DNA of 64,000 nucleotides from Polynucleobacter antarcticus (GTDB lineage: Bacteria; Pseudomonadota; Gammaproteobacteria; Burkholderiales; Burkholderiaceae): contig NZ_CP028941.1 of NCBI RefSeq assembly GCF_013307245.1, positions 1,612,001 through 1,676,000 on the forward strand, written 5' to 3'. The notes beneath the pieces are model-generated. The model was not told the origin of the DNA, made no database searches, and saw only the letters and a list, made by a program, of their open reading frames with translations. The position numbers and the translations under genes are program-made. Shown here one piece after another: positions 56,647 through 64,000 of this stretch. Position 1 is the first letter of the stretch. Each line of letters opens with the position of its first letter.

Positions 56647-57309
56647 ATGATTACTGACTATTCTATCCAAGCTGTAGCCATTAATGCCATTCCTTTGATT
56701 TTCGCCATTACCATTCACGAAGCTGCCCATGGTTATGCGGCACGAAAACTGGGCGATGATACTGCCTACCTATTAGGTAGAGTCACCCTCAATCCTTTGA
56801 AGCACATTGATCCTGTCGGCACTATCCTGATTCCCTTGTTGTTGATTTTGACGGGATCACCCTTTTTGGTGGGCTATGCCAAGCCTGTACCCGTTCGCTT
56901 TGATCGCCTAAAAAATCCCCGCATAGACTCCATTTGGGTGGCATTAGCGGGTCCGGGCTCTAACTTCTTTCAGGCACTTATTTGGGCAATATTACTAATT
57001 ACCCTCATAGGCTTTGGCATCAATGAGCGATTTCTGCTAGCGATGTCCCAAGCCGGGATTATTTGGAATTTAGGACTACTGGTATTTAATCTCTTCCCGC
57101 TTCCACCACTGGATGGAGGTCGCATCCTGGCTGGACTCCTACCGGCACGTCAATCCATCCTCCTAGGTAAAGTCGAGCCTTGGGGCTTTTTTATTGTTTT
57201 AGGCCTAGTTTTTACTGGGGTGATTGGATCATTCTGGATGGAGCCCCTGATAGCATTTTTTAAGAGCGTCATTTACTTTGTCACTCTTCCCCTGCAAATC
57301 CTATTTTAA
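56647..57309 (+). CDS. Site-2 protease family (M50) membrane metallopeptidase
   Basis: A 220-residue M50B protease. The zinc motif HEAAH occurs in AITIHEAAHGYAARKLGDD (about residues 20-35), and the second zinc-ligand segment is FNLFPLPPLDGGRILAGLLP (aspartate in PPLDGG). The YLLGRVTLNPLKHIDP segment is conserved in this group. ATG at 56647 is chosen; the longer frame upstream would overlap the antisense small gene. Substrates are unknown. Confidence 0.92.
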   Translation: MITDYSIQAVAINAIPLIFAITIHEAAHGYAARKLGDDTAYLLGRVTLNPLKHIDPVGTILIPLLLILTGSPFLVGYAKPVPVRFDRLKNPRIDSIWVALAGPGSNFFQALIWAILLITLIGFGINERFLLAMSQAGIIWNLGLLVFNLFPLPPLDGGRILAGLLPARQSILLGKVEPWGFFIVLGLVFTGVIGSFWMEPLIAFFKSVIYFVTLPLQILF

Positions 57310-57426
57310 GCGATGATGCTGGCCCCATGCGCAGACCTCTATGCATAGCCAATGGCATTATTCAGGTGTATGCTCATTTCGATAAGGATTTGCAATTGAT
57401 GTATCAACCAAATTTAAGGAGATGTG

Positions 57427-57879
57427 ATGAAAATTCAACAAATTATTCTAGCTAGTACTGCTGTGATCATCGCTGCTGGATCTGGCACCGCTTTTGCACA
57501 ATTTAAAAAGCCGGAAGATGCCATTAAATATCGGCAGAGTGCTTACACCGTAATGGCCAACTCCTTCTCCAAAATTGGGGCTGTTGTGAAGGGTGAAGCA
57601 CCTTATAACAAAGAAGATGTTGCAAAAAATGCAGCGGTTGTTGCTACCCTCTCTACATTACCATGGCAAGCCTTTGGTCCAGGCACGGAAGGTGGGAACG
57701 CACTGCCTGCTATTTGGTCAGACAATGCGAAGTTCAAAGCTGCTTCAGAAAAGATGCAGCTAGCGGTAGCGAATCTCAATACAGTAGCCCAAACAGGTGA
57801 TTTAGAAAGTATTAAAAAAGCTTTTGGTGCGGCTGGGCAAACCTGTAAAGGCTGCCATGATGACTTTAAGAAAAAATAA
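57427..57879 (+). CDS. Cytochrome c' / c-556 family protein
   Basis: A 150-residue periplasmic haem protein with AAGGAG upstream of the ATG. A Sec signal peptide ends near AFAQ (residue 24), followed by a four-helix bundle and a C-terminal haem motif CKGCH about eight residues from the end, the position typical of cytochrome c' and c-556. An N-terminal FKKPEDAIKYRQ segment is also typical. The convergent cytochrome b gene is next to it with no gap. Confidence 0.92.
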   Translation: MKIQQIILASTAVIIAAGSGTAFAQFKKPEDAIKYRQSAYTVMANSFSKIGAVVKGEAPYNKEDVAKNAAVVATLSTLPWQAFGPGTEGGNALPAIWSDNAKFKAASEKMQLAVANLNTVAQTGDLESIKKAFGAAGQTCKGCHDDFKKK

Positions 57880-58560
57880 TTATTTGCTAACGAAGTAAGC
57901 CAGCGTTAGCGCTATCAGACAAAGCAACCCAGCAGCATAGCTGCGTTGCAGACCTCCATCTTTGGAGTCTTGATCCAAGTCAGCAGGCAGATATCTTGTC
58001 TCCTTGCTTGGATCAATTTCTTTATCCCCCAAAAGCATCGGCTTGACTAAGTTTTCACCTTTGACCTTTTGGTAATACAAAATGGCGGAGATATGTAGCG
58101 TTATCAGCCCCAATAAAACCCATTTATTAAAGTAGTGAATTGACGTGAGTAGTTCCACTGTAGAGTTGCTCACATATTTTGCAAAGGGACCTTCAAACGC
58201 AATCTGGTCGTTTGCAAATAAACCTGTTACTGCCTGAACCCCTATTGCGAGAATGAAGGCTAGGACCGAGAGTGAGCCTAGGGGATTGTGTCCCAGTTTT
58301 GCCGAAGGTTTTCCAGTCAAGTATTGATACAACTCTTTTGGGCTAGGAACAAAATTGATGAAACGCGCATGATGTGAGCCCAGCAAGCCCCAACAGATTC
58401 TGAAAATAATCAGCGTGAGAATGCAATAGCCTGAAAGCGCATGCCACTCCATCGCATTACCACCAATATTGACCGTGATAAAGCTAGTAACAATGCAAAT
58501 TACCAATGTCCAGTGAAATAAGCGAATGGGCAAGTCCCACACTCGAATGATTTTCTTCAT
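57880..58560 (-). CDS. Cytochrome b561/Ni,Fe-hydrogenase-type cytochrome b
   Basis: A 226-residue di-haem cytochrome b with four hydrophobic helices. Histidines in LFHWTL, WHALSGYC, HYFNKW and LHISAILYY are likely haem ligands. RVWDLPIRLFHW is a signature of this family. ATG at 58560 fits the family MKKIIRVWDLP better than the ATG four codons upstream. It converges with a cytochrome c' gene, which suggests that they could interact, although they are encoded on opposite strands. Confidence 0.88.
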   Translation of the reverse strand: MKKIIRVWDLPIRLFHWTLVICIVTSFITVNIGGNAMEWHALSGYCILTLIIFRICWGLLGSHHARFINFVPSPKELYQYLTGKPSAKLGHNPLGSLSVLAFILAIGVQAVTGLFANDQIAFEGPFAKYVSNSTVELLTSIHYFNKWVLLGLITLHISAILYYQKVKGENLVKPMLLGDKEIDPSKETRYLPADLDQDSKDGGLQRSYAAGLLCLIALTLAYFVSK

Positions 58561-58617
58561 AAGTCCAAGCATAAAGCATGATTACAAAGATCTCACTGCA
58601 AACGTACTACAAACGCA

Positions 58618-59559
58618 CTACTTAATTTCAGGCAACTCTTTCTGGATTAATTTCAAACCAGCACGCAAGAGATTGTCATAGCGTTCACGCTCTGCCTTAA
58701 TGGTTTCCGATGTCCAAGGGAAAAACCCTTCGCCGGTTTTCATACCCAGCTTGCCACTGGCAACGCGCTCACTCAAACACTTGGCAATATTTGGAGAATT
58801 GTTTAATGAAGGATAAATACTGGCTCCAGCAGCGCCATGTACTTCTAAGCCAGCATGATCGCGCTGCATCACTGGACCCGCTGCTAAGTAGCGAAAACCA
58901 AAACCAAAACGTACAGCCTTATCGATATCTTCTAAAGTAGCAATGCCCGCATCTACCATTGAAAAAGCTTCACGCGATAAAGCATGCTGCAAACGATTGG
59001 CTAAAAATCCGGGTAAGTCTTTTTTTACCGTCACTGGCACCATCCCACAGGCAGTCATGAGCCTGAATAAACTATCTCCCACCATAGGTGAGGTTTTTTC
59101 ACCATAGACGACTTCAACACAAGGCACTAAATGCGCAGGCATAAAAAAATGTAGACCGATCATACGCGCTGCTGTTTTAAGACCGCTAGCAATTTCACTA
59201 ATCGGAAAGCTCGAGCTATTGCTCGCTAATACTGTCTCAGGCTTTGCATATTGCTCTAGCTTGGCAAATAAGGCTTGTTTTATATCAAGTCGCTCTGGGA
59301 CACACTCGATCACTAAATCAACCTCTGACCATTCCACCTCATCTAAAGAGCCTGCTACGGACAGTAGGTGGGTACGGTGTTCATAACCCAAATCAGTCAG
59401 CGTATTTATAAAGTAGTCAGGTAATAATGCTCGACGCTCGGTCGTAAGCTCAACTACTTGCACGGCACAACCGCCACGCGCACAAACCGCAGCCACATCA
59501 GCCCCCATTGTTCCACCACCGACAATCACTACTTTTGTTTCTGCTGGGGTAAAAAGCAT
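58618..59559 (-). CDS. 3-hydroxyacyl-CoA dehydrogenase family NAD-binding protein
   Basis: A 313-residue two-domain dehydrogenase. The Rossmann motif VIVGGGTMGADVAAVCA is at the N-terminus; the catalytic histidine region is IGLHFFMPAHLVPCVEVV, and the C-terminal helical domain has PGFLANRLQHALSREAFSMVD. This group includes 3-hydroxybutyryl-CoA, L-carnitine and L-gulonate dehydrogenases, so the substrate is not settled. It is divergent from the 2-hydroxyacid dehydrogenase gene of the next operon. Confidence 0.88.
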   Translation of the reverse strand: MLFTPAETKVVIVGGGTMGADVAAVCARGGCAVQVVELTTERRALLPDYFINTLTDLGYEHRTHLLSVAGSLDEVEWSEVDLVIECVPERLDIKQALFAKLEQYAKPETVLASNSSSFPISEIASGLKTAARMIGLHFFMPAHLVPCVEVVYGEKTSPMVGDSLFRLMTACGMVPVTVKKDLPGFLANRLQHALSREAFSMVDAGIATLEDIDKAVRFGFGFRYLAAGPVMQRDHAGLEVHGAAGASIYPSLNNSPNIAKCLSERVASGKLGMKTGEGFFPWTSETIKAERERYDNLLRAGLKLIQKELPEIK

Positions 59560-59642
59560 CTTATTTTTCCTTAATCTGAGATATGTAGACCATGAATCCT
59601 TTTACAATGATTCCATTATTCCAAGAAAAAAGTAAGTGAGAC

Positions 59643-60581
59643 ATGATCCCAGTCAATTCAGTGCTGCAGGTTGGCCTATTCCCGGAAGTAATGCAAAAAC
59701 AGATTGATCAACGGCTTAAAACGATTCACCTTTTAGATCCTCAAGCTCAGCCACCTAGCGGTGAATTTACTGGCATCCTCATTCGCTCAAATACCCAGCT
59801 TCCCCAAGGATTACTGGAGCAAATACCGAGCATCCGTATGGTGGCCACCTGCGGTGTTGGTTACGACAACCTCCCCTTAGCTTATCTCAAGGCTCATGGA
59901 ATCAAAGCCAGTAACACCCCAGGTGTATTAAATGATGCGGTCTGTGAGCTCGCTATTGGCATGCTTTTCGGACTTCTGCGCCGAATTCCACAAGCGCAGG
60001 AGTTTGTAAAAAGTAGTGCCTGGTCTAAGGCACCCTTTGTAACTACTACTACCCTTGCTGGTAAATGCGTAGGTATTGCTGGCATGGGGCGTATTGGCCA
60101 AGATCTAGCTGCCCGCCTTGAGTCTTTTAAGGTACAAATTGCCTACACAGGGCCGACACGTAAAAATGTGCCTTACGAGTACTACCCCAATATTCAAGCA
60201 CTGGCCAAAGCCTGTGATGTCCTTTTCCTTGCTTGCCCTGCTAGCCCTGAAACAGAAAAAATGGTGGGTGCCGAAGTTTTAGAGGCCTTAGGGCCAATGG
60301 GATATCTCATCAATATTGCTCGTGGCAGTGTGGTGGATGAAGGTGCTCTTTTAGTTGCACTGCAGCAAAAAAAGATTGCTGGGGCAGCGCTCGATGTCTT
60401 TGAAGATGAGCCCAACCCCAATTCAGGCTTTCTTAGCCTTGATAATGTCTTGCTCACCCCTCATATTGGTAGTGCCACTGCAGAAACTAGGGAATTAATG
60501 ACAAATTTAGCAATAAGCAACCTAGAAGCTTTTTATAATCAACAACCTCTTCTGACAGAAGTAAAAATTAAATTGGAGTAA
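59643..60581 (+). CDS. D-isomer-specific 2-hydroxyacid dehydrogenase
   Basis: A 312-residue NAD(P)-dependent enzyme. Motifs are VATCGVGYDNLPL, the Rossmann GIAGMGRIGQDLAARL, and NIARGSVVDEGALL, ALDVFEDEPNP and LTPHIGSATAETR (catalytic Glu and His). It reduces a 2-oxo acid or oxidises the 2-hydroxy acid. It begins an operon with a DapA-family lyase, two bases downstream, and then a TAXI transporter. Its pathway is likely catabolism or reduction of the organic acid taken up. Confidence 0.92.
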   Translation: MIPVNSVLQVGLFPEVMQKQIDQRLKTIHLLDPQAQPPSGEFTGILIRSNTQLPQGLLEQIPSIRMVATCGVGYDNLPLAYLKAHGIKASNTPGVLNDAVCELAIGMLFGLLRRIPQAQEFVKSSAWSKAPFVTTTTLAGKCVGIAGMGRIGQDLAARLESFKVQIAYTGPTRKNVPYEYYPNIQALAKACDVLFLACPASPETEKMVGAEVLEALGPMGYLINIARGSVVDEGALLVALQQKKIAGAALDVFEDEPNPNSGFLSLDNVLLTPHIGSATAETRELMTNLAISNLEAFYNQQPLLTEVKIKLE

Positions 60582-60583
60582 GT

Positions 60584-61510
60584 ATGACGATTTCCCTTCA
60601 CCCCTCAACTTTGCCTGCGGTGTTATCACCAGTACTCACTCCGTTCACAAAAGACGGTAGCCCAGACGCAAAAAAATTACTCAAGCAATGCCAATGGCTT
60701 GAGAGCAATGGTGTAGGTCAAGCTATTTTTGGGACGAACTCAGAAGCGAACTCGATGTCTGACGAGCAAAAGATGCATCTACTTACCTCCCTAGTCGAGG
60801 GCGGTTTGAATCCAGCACACATGATGCCTGGAACGGGTGCGACTTCTATCGATGCCACCGTGCACATGACACGCCATGCGGTACAACATCAGTGCGCTGG
60901 CGTGCTCATGTTGCCACCGTTCTACTACAAAGATATTACCGATGATGGCTTGTTTGCTTATTTCTCAGAGGTGATTCAAAAGGTGGGTGATAGCAAATTA
61001 CAGATTTATATCTACAACATCCCGCCTGTGACAAAAATCAACCTCAGCCTATCTTTACTGGAGCGCCTCGCAAAAGAGTATCCAAAAACAGTGGTAGGTA
61101 TGAAAGACAGTTCTGGTGATTGGGCCTACACAGAGTCTGTCATCAAGCTTTTGGCACCATCAGGCTTTAGAGTCTATGCAGGTAGCGAAATATTCTTAAT
61201 GCGCACTTTGCGGGCTGGTGGCGTTGGATGTATATCAGCTACAGCTAACGTAAACCCTAGGGCCATCTCAGAATTAGCCGCTCATTGGAGAGAATCTGAT
61301 GCAGATCAACGCCAAAAATCCTTAGATCAAGTACGCTCTATCTTTGCTCAATATCAAATGATTGCAGGCATGAAGACTGCGGTTGCGCATTACAGTAAAG
61401 ATGCTGAGTGGCTTAATGTTCGCCCACCACTAATGCAAATTAGTGCAGACCAACAAGCCAAATTGCTTAAAGAATTAGAAGCTATGAATTTCAGTATGCA
61501 AGGTCTTTGA
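60584..61510 (+). CDS. Dihydrodipicolinate synthase / N-acetylneuraminate lyase family aldolase
   Basis: A 308-residue class I aldolase-type lyase. The Schiff-base lysine is in VVGMKDSSGDWAY (about residue 170), and the catalytic tyrosine in YIYNIPP. The phosphate/carboxylate loop reads FGTNSEANSMS, where real DapA has GTTGE; this suggests a different substrate than pyruvate/aspartate semialdehyde. It lies between the 2-hydroxyacid dehydrogenase and the TAXI receptor, so the family activity is likely catabolic. Confidence 0.9.
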   Translation: MTISLHPSTLPAVLSPVLTPFTKDGSPDAKKLLKQCQWLESNGVGQAIFGTNSEANSMSDEQKMHLLTSLVEGGLNPAHMMPGTGATSIDATVHMTRHAVQHQCAGVLMLPPFYYKDITDDGLFAYFSEVIQKVGDSKLQIYIYNIPPVTKINLSLSLLERLAKEYPKTVVGMKDSSGDWAYTESVIKLLAPSGFRVYAGSEIFLMRTLRAGGVGCISATANVNPRAISELAAHWRESDADQRQKSLDQVRSIFAQYQMIAGMKTAVAHYSKDAEWLNVRPPLMQISADQQAKLLKELEAMNFSMQGL

Positions 61511-61530
61511 TTTTTTGGATTTACTTATTT

Positions 61531-61558
61531 AATAGATAAACAATAGATACACAATAGG
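61531..61558 (+). repeat. Imperfect tandem repeats just ahead of the TAXI receptor RBS
   Basis: AATAGATAAAC (61531-61541) and AATAGATACAC (61542-61552) are near-identical 11-base units, followed by a partial third, AATAGG, that merges into the GGAG ribosome-binding site. They are AT-rich and lie in the short leader between the lyase and receptor genes. Confidence 0.75.
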
Positions 61559-61567
61559 AGATACCAA

Positions 61568-62518
61568 ATGAAGCTGTTTAAAGTAATTGCTTTATCCCTT
61601 GGATTATTTTGGGGTGTTGCCCAAGCACAAAATATTTCTATCGCAACAGGTGGTACTGGTGGCGTGTATTACCCAATGGGCGGTGGATTAGCTGCTTTAC
61701 TTTCCAGCAAAGTACCAGGAATGTCAGCAACAGCTGAAGTCACTGGTGGTTCTGTAGATAATTTGAACTTAATCGGTACAGGTAAGCCTTACGTTGGCTT
61801 TTCTATGGCTGATGCTGCTAAAGATGCACAAATTGGTGAAGGTAAATTTACTGGTAAAAAAGTGGATTTACGCACGCTGATGGTACTTTACCCAAACTTG
61901 ATGCACGTCGTGACTGTTGAGTCTACCGGCATTAAGTCCATGAAGGATTTAAAAGGCAAGCGTGTGAGTACTGGCGCCCCTGGCAGTGCTACAGAAGTCA
62001 TGGCGTTTCGTGTATTAGAAGCTGCTGGCTTAGATAAAGATAAAGATGTCAAACGCGAGCGCTTAAGTGTTGCCGAGTCTGTCAATGCGGTAAAAGACCG
62101 TAAGATTGATGCTTTCTTCTGGGTTGGTGGTCTACCAACTGCTGCGGTGACTGATCTTGCTAACAGCCCTGGTATGAAAATTGTGATGGTGGATACCGAT
62201 GCTGAAGTAGCCGCCATGAACAAAAAATACGGTAATCTTTATTTTGCTACCGAGATCCCAAAAGAGATCTACTCGGGCATGACTAAAAATAATAAGGTTG
62301 CTGGTGTTGCTAACATCCTAGTAGTCAATGCCAATATGTCAGATGCCGAAGCTTACAAGATTACTAAAGCGGTATTTGATAACAAGCTGGATTTAGTTAG
62401 AACTCATGCTGAGTACATCAATGTGAAGCTAGAAAACCAGAAACAAAAATCTACTCCCATTGAATATCATCCAGGTTCTTTAAAGTACTATAAAGAAAAG
62501 AACATTAAAGTAAATTAA
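61568..62518 (+). CDS. TAXI-family TRAP transporter periplasmic binding protein
   Basis: A 316-residue solute-binding subunit with a Sec signal peptide (AQAQN, residue 21). The TAXI signature is ISIATGGTGGVYYPMGGGLAALL; ATEVTGGSVDNLNLI and PGSATEVMAFRVLEAAGL follow. GGAG precedes the ATG. It works with a fused DctQM-type membrane protein encoded just downstream. Substrates of this family include glutamate and various organic acids, and are not predictable here. Confidence 0.93.
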   Translation: MKLFKVIALSLGLFWGVAQAQNISIATGGTGGVYYPMGGGLAALLSSKVPGMSATAEVTGGSVDNLNLIGTGKPYVGFSMADAAKDAQIGEGKFTGKKVDLRTLMVLYPNLMHVVTVESTGIKSMKDLKGKRVSTGAPGSATEVMAFRVLEAAGLDKDKDVKRERLSVAESVNAVKDRKIDAFFWVGGLPTAAVTDLANSPGMKIVMVDTDAEVAAMNKKYGNLYFATEIPKEIYSGMTKNNKVAGVANILVVNANMSDAEAYKITKAVFDNKLDLVRTHAEYINVKLENQKQKSTPIEYHPGSLKYYKEKNIKVN

Positions 62519-62558
62519 GCTGGTCAGTCATTAAGTGACTTTGCGATTCAGTTGTAAC

Positions 62559-62586
62559 TCAAAGAGTGGGCATGCCCACTCTTTGA
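62559..62586. repeat. 28-bp perfect palindrome between TAXI receptor and permease genes
   Basis: The half-site TCAAAGAGTGGGCA is followed directly by its exact reverse complement, giving a stem of up to 14 bp with the centre as loop. It starts 41 bases past the receptor stop and lies 40 bases before the permease start. No T-run follows, so it probably is not a simple terminator. A differential-expression or mRNA-stability element would fit the receptor-excess needed by TRAP systems. Confidence 0.9.
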
Positions 62587-62625
62587 ACTTAGTAGATTTG
62601 AAAAAACATACAAATAGGTAGAGCC

Positions 62626-64000
62626 ATGACTCAGACTGCTATTGATAACGAAACCCAGGAAAAATTAGACGCCTTCATTAAGCAAGAGGAGGGGGATTCT
62701 AATGACTACAAAGGTCTCTTGGCTAAGTTCATCACTCTCGTGGCTGTGGGTATGTCTCTATTTCATTTATATGCTGCGTACTCCATTGTTCCTACCCATC
62801 AACTTCGAGTGATTCACGTCGCTCTAGTCTTGTTTTTAGTATTCCTCAGCTTTCCTATTGCTGCTCGCTTTAAAAACCGCCTGATGTGGTGGGATATTTT
62901 ATTTGCTATTGGCTCTACGTATGTCGCTTACTACATTCTGAGTGGGGGCGATGACTTAATGGATAGAAATACTGCGCCTAACGCAACCGATGTTGTAGTG
63001 GGCATTGGCTTAGTTCTCATGATTTTGGAGGGCGTCCGAAGAACCAATGGCATGATTTTGGTTGGCGTCACTGTCCTCTTTTTGTTATATGCCTTATTTG
63101 GTAATTACCTGCCTGCCCCGTGGACTCACAAAGGTTACGATCTAGATCGCCTCGTAGGCTATATGTTCATGACGCTGGAGGGCATTTATGGCACAGCAGT
63201 CGATGTATCTGCAACCCTCATCATCCTCTTCACAATTTTTGGCGCCTTCTTACAATTTACGGGTGCGGGTAAGTTTTTTATCGACTTTTCATTTGCCGCT
63301 ATGGGTGGTAAATCCTCTGGTGTTGGAAGAACCATTGTCCTGTCTTCATTCCTACTTGGTGGGCCCTCTGGTTCAGGTGTTGCCACGACAGTGACTGTTG
63401 GCTCTGTCGCTGCCCCCATGCTTGAAAAAGTCGGTTACGAAAAGAATGCTGCTGGTGGACTATTAGCTGCCGGTGGCTTAGGTGCAATTATTTCTCCGCC
63501 AGTACTAGGTGCTGCGGCATTCTTAATTGCCGACTTCTTAAAGATTTCGTATTTAGATGTATTACTCATGGCAACCATTCCAACCATTCTTTTCTACCTA
63601 GGCTTGTTTGTTATGGTAGAAATTGATGTCCGTAAATATGGTATGAAAAGTATGCAATTTGAGGCTGCTGAAAGTGCTTGGCAACTGACTAAAAAATATT
63701 GGTTTCATTTCTTCTCACTCATCTCCATTGTGGTCTTTATGTTGTTCGGCTTTTCACCAGTCATGTCAGTATTTTGGGCAACAGTGGTCTCAGCACTTTC
63801 GAGTATGTTGCGCAGGGATACTGCCATCATTCCTTGGGACTGGTTTAAAGGAAAGGAACCTCTCCTTGCCGGTCTTTACAAATCTAATTTGACCAAAGCA
63901 TTAGCATCAGGCTCTACTGGTGTCTTGGCAATTGCAGCAACGTGCGCCGGTGCTGGCCTAATTGTGGGTACTGTGACGCTTACTGGCCTTGGCTTGAAGT
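62626..64000 (+). CDS. TRAP transporter fused permease subunit (4TM-12TM), 3'-truncated by window edge
   Basis: The frame from ATG 62626 stays open for 458 codons to the edge. The N-terminal region has four predicted transmembrane helices (DctQ-like) after about 28 polar residues, then the DctM-like part with GTAVDVSATLIILFTIFGAFLQ, GGPSGSGVATTVTVGSVAAPM, and GLGAIISPPVLGAAAFLIADF, the TAXI-TRAP fused permease pattern. It imports the ligand of the upstream receptor using a sodium or proton gradient. The C-terminal helices lie outside the window. Confidence 0.92.
   Translation, partial: MTQTAIDNETQEKLDAFIKQEEGDSNDYKGLLAKFITLVAVGMSLFHLYAAYSIVPTHQLRVIHVALVLFLVFLSFPIAARFKNRLMWWDILFAIGSTYVAYYILSGGDDLMDRNTAPNATDVVVGIGLVLMILEGVRRTNGMILVGVTVLFLLYALFGNYLPAPWTHKGYDLDRLVGYMFMTLEGIYGTAVDVSATLIILFTIFGAFLQFTGAGKFFIDFSFAAMGGKSSGVGRTIVLSSFLLGGPSGSGVATTVTVGSVAAPMLEKVGYEKNAAGGLLAAGGLGAIISPPVLGAAAFLIADFLKISYLDVLLMATIPTILFYLGLFVMVEIDVRKYGMKSMQFEAAESAWQLTKKYWFHFFSLISIVVFMLFGFSPVMSVFWATVVSALSSMLRRDTAIIPWDWFKGKEPLLAGLYKSNLTKALASGSTGVLAIAATCAGAGLIVGTVTLTGLGLK

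Overview
This looks like a chromosomal window from a free-living betaproteobacterium of the Burkholderiaceae, most likely Polynucleobacter or a close relative. The assignment is my inference. It rests on moderate GC content, very tight gene packing, the tmRNA tag ANDERFALAA, Burkholderiales gene orders (serC-pheA-hisC-tyrA-aroA-cmk-rpsA-ihfB-lapB; rpsP-rimM-trmD-rplS) and several Bug and TRAP/TAXI periplasmic binding proteins for organic acids. I see no insertion sequence, prophage, CRISPR array, rRNA or tRNA. About 95 percent is protein-coding and most of it is core genome.

Layout. 1-3.3 kb: a truncated glyoxylate/hydroxypyruvate reductase, ferredoxin plus its reductase, then thyA-folA. 3.3-11 kb: an orphan TRAP binding protein, pmbA, mog, orn, an M48 protease, rsgA, a CobD/CbiB-AmpE family membrane protein and a Nudix CoA pyrophosphatase. 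11-13.3 kb: the leftward ribosomal operon rpsP-rimM-trmD-rplS with its terminator. 13.5-14.5 kb: a META-domain lipoprotein and a small membrane protein. 14.6-20.7 kb: acyl-CoA dehydrogenase, etfA, etfB, acyl-CoA synthetase and an AcuC/HDAC-type deacetylase, which form a coherent acyl-CoA oxidation module. 20.8-28.6 kb: a lytic transglycosylase, cysM, a ComEA-like protein, LPS genes (hldD, hldE1, ugd, lapB) and ihfB. 28.6-39.4 kb: rpsA, cmk and the aromatic/serine block, then gyrA. 39.5-42.1 kb: an OmpA-family protein, ubiG, gph and ssrA. 42.05-42.56 kb: the only spacer over 300 bp; it holds the ssrA terminator and a hairpin-rich, terminator-ended segment that could be an undescribed small RNA on the minus strand. 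42.6-47.9 kb: an IlvD/Edd dehydratase with an apparent frameshift at its N-terminus, a VOC protein, and a tonB-hemP-receptor iron operon behind a Fur-like box. 48-56.6 kb: a methyltransferase, a CMD-family protein, Bug receptors, a TrhO-like sulfurtransferase, a four-gene operon (2-hydroxyacid dehydrogenase, two half-size CHR permeases, Bug receptor), crcB, ygiD and two very small genes. 56.6-64 kb: a site-2 protease, a cytochrome c-556 type protein and cytochrome b pair, and an organic-acid operon (2-hydroxyacid dehydrogenase, DapA-family lyase, TAXI receptor, TRAP permease running off the window).

Best candidates for something new: the tightly coupled Bug-receptor/split-CHR-permease operon, the structured RNA downstream of the dehydratase gene, and the 28-bp perfect palindrome between the TAXI receptor and its permease. 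None of these is proven by sequence alone. Starts were moved inward from the longest open frame wherever a Shine-Dalgarno sequence or family alignment favoured a later ATG.
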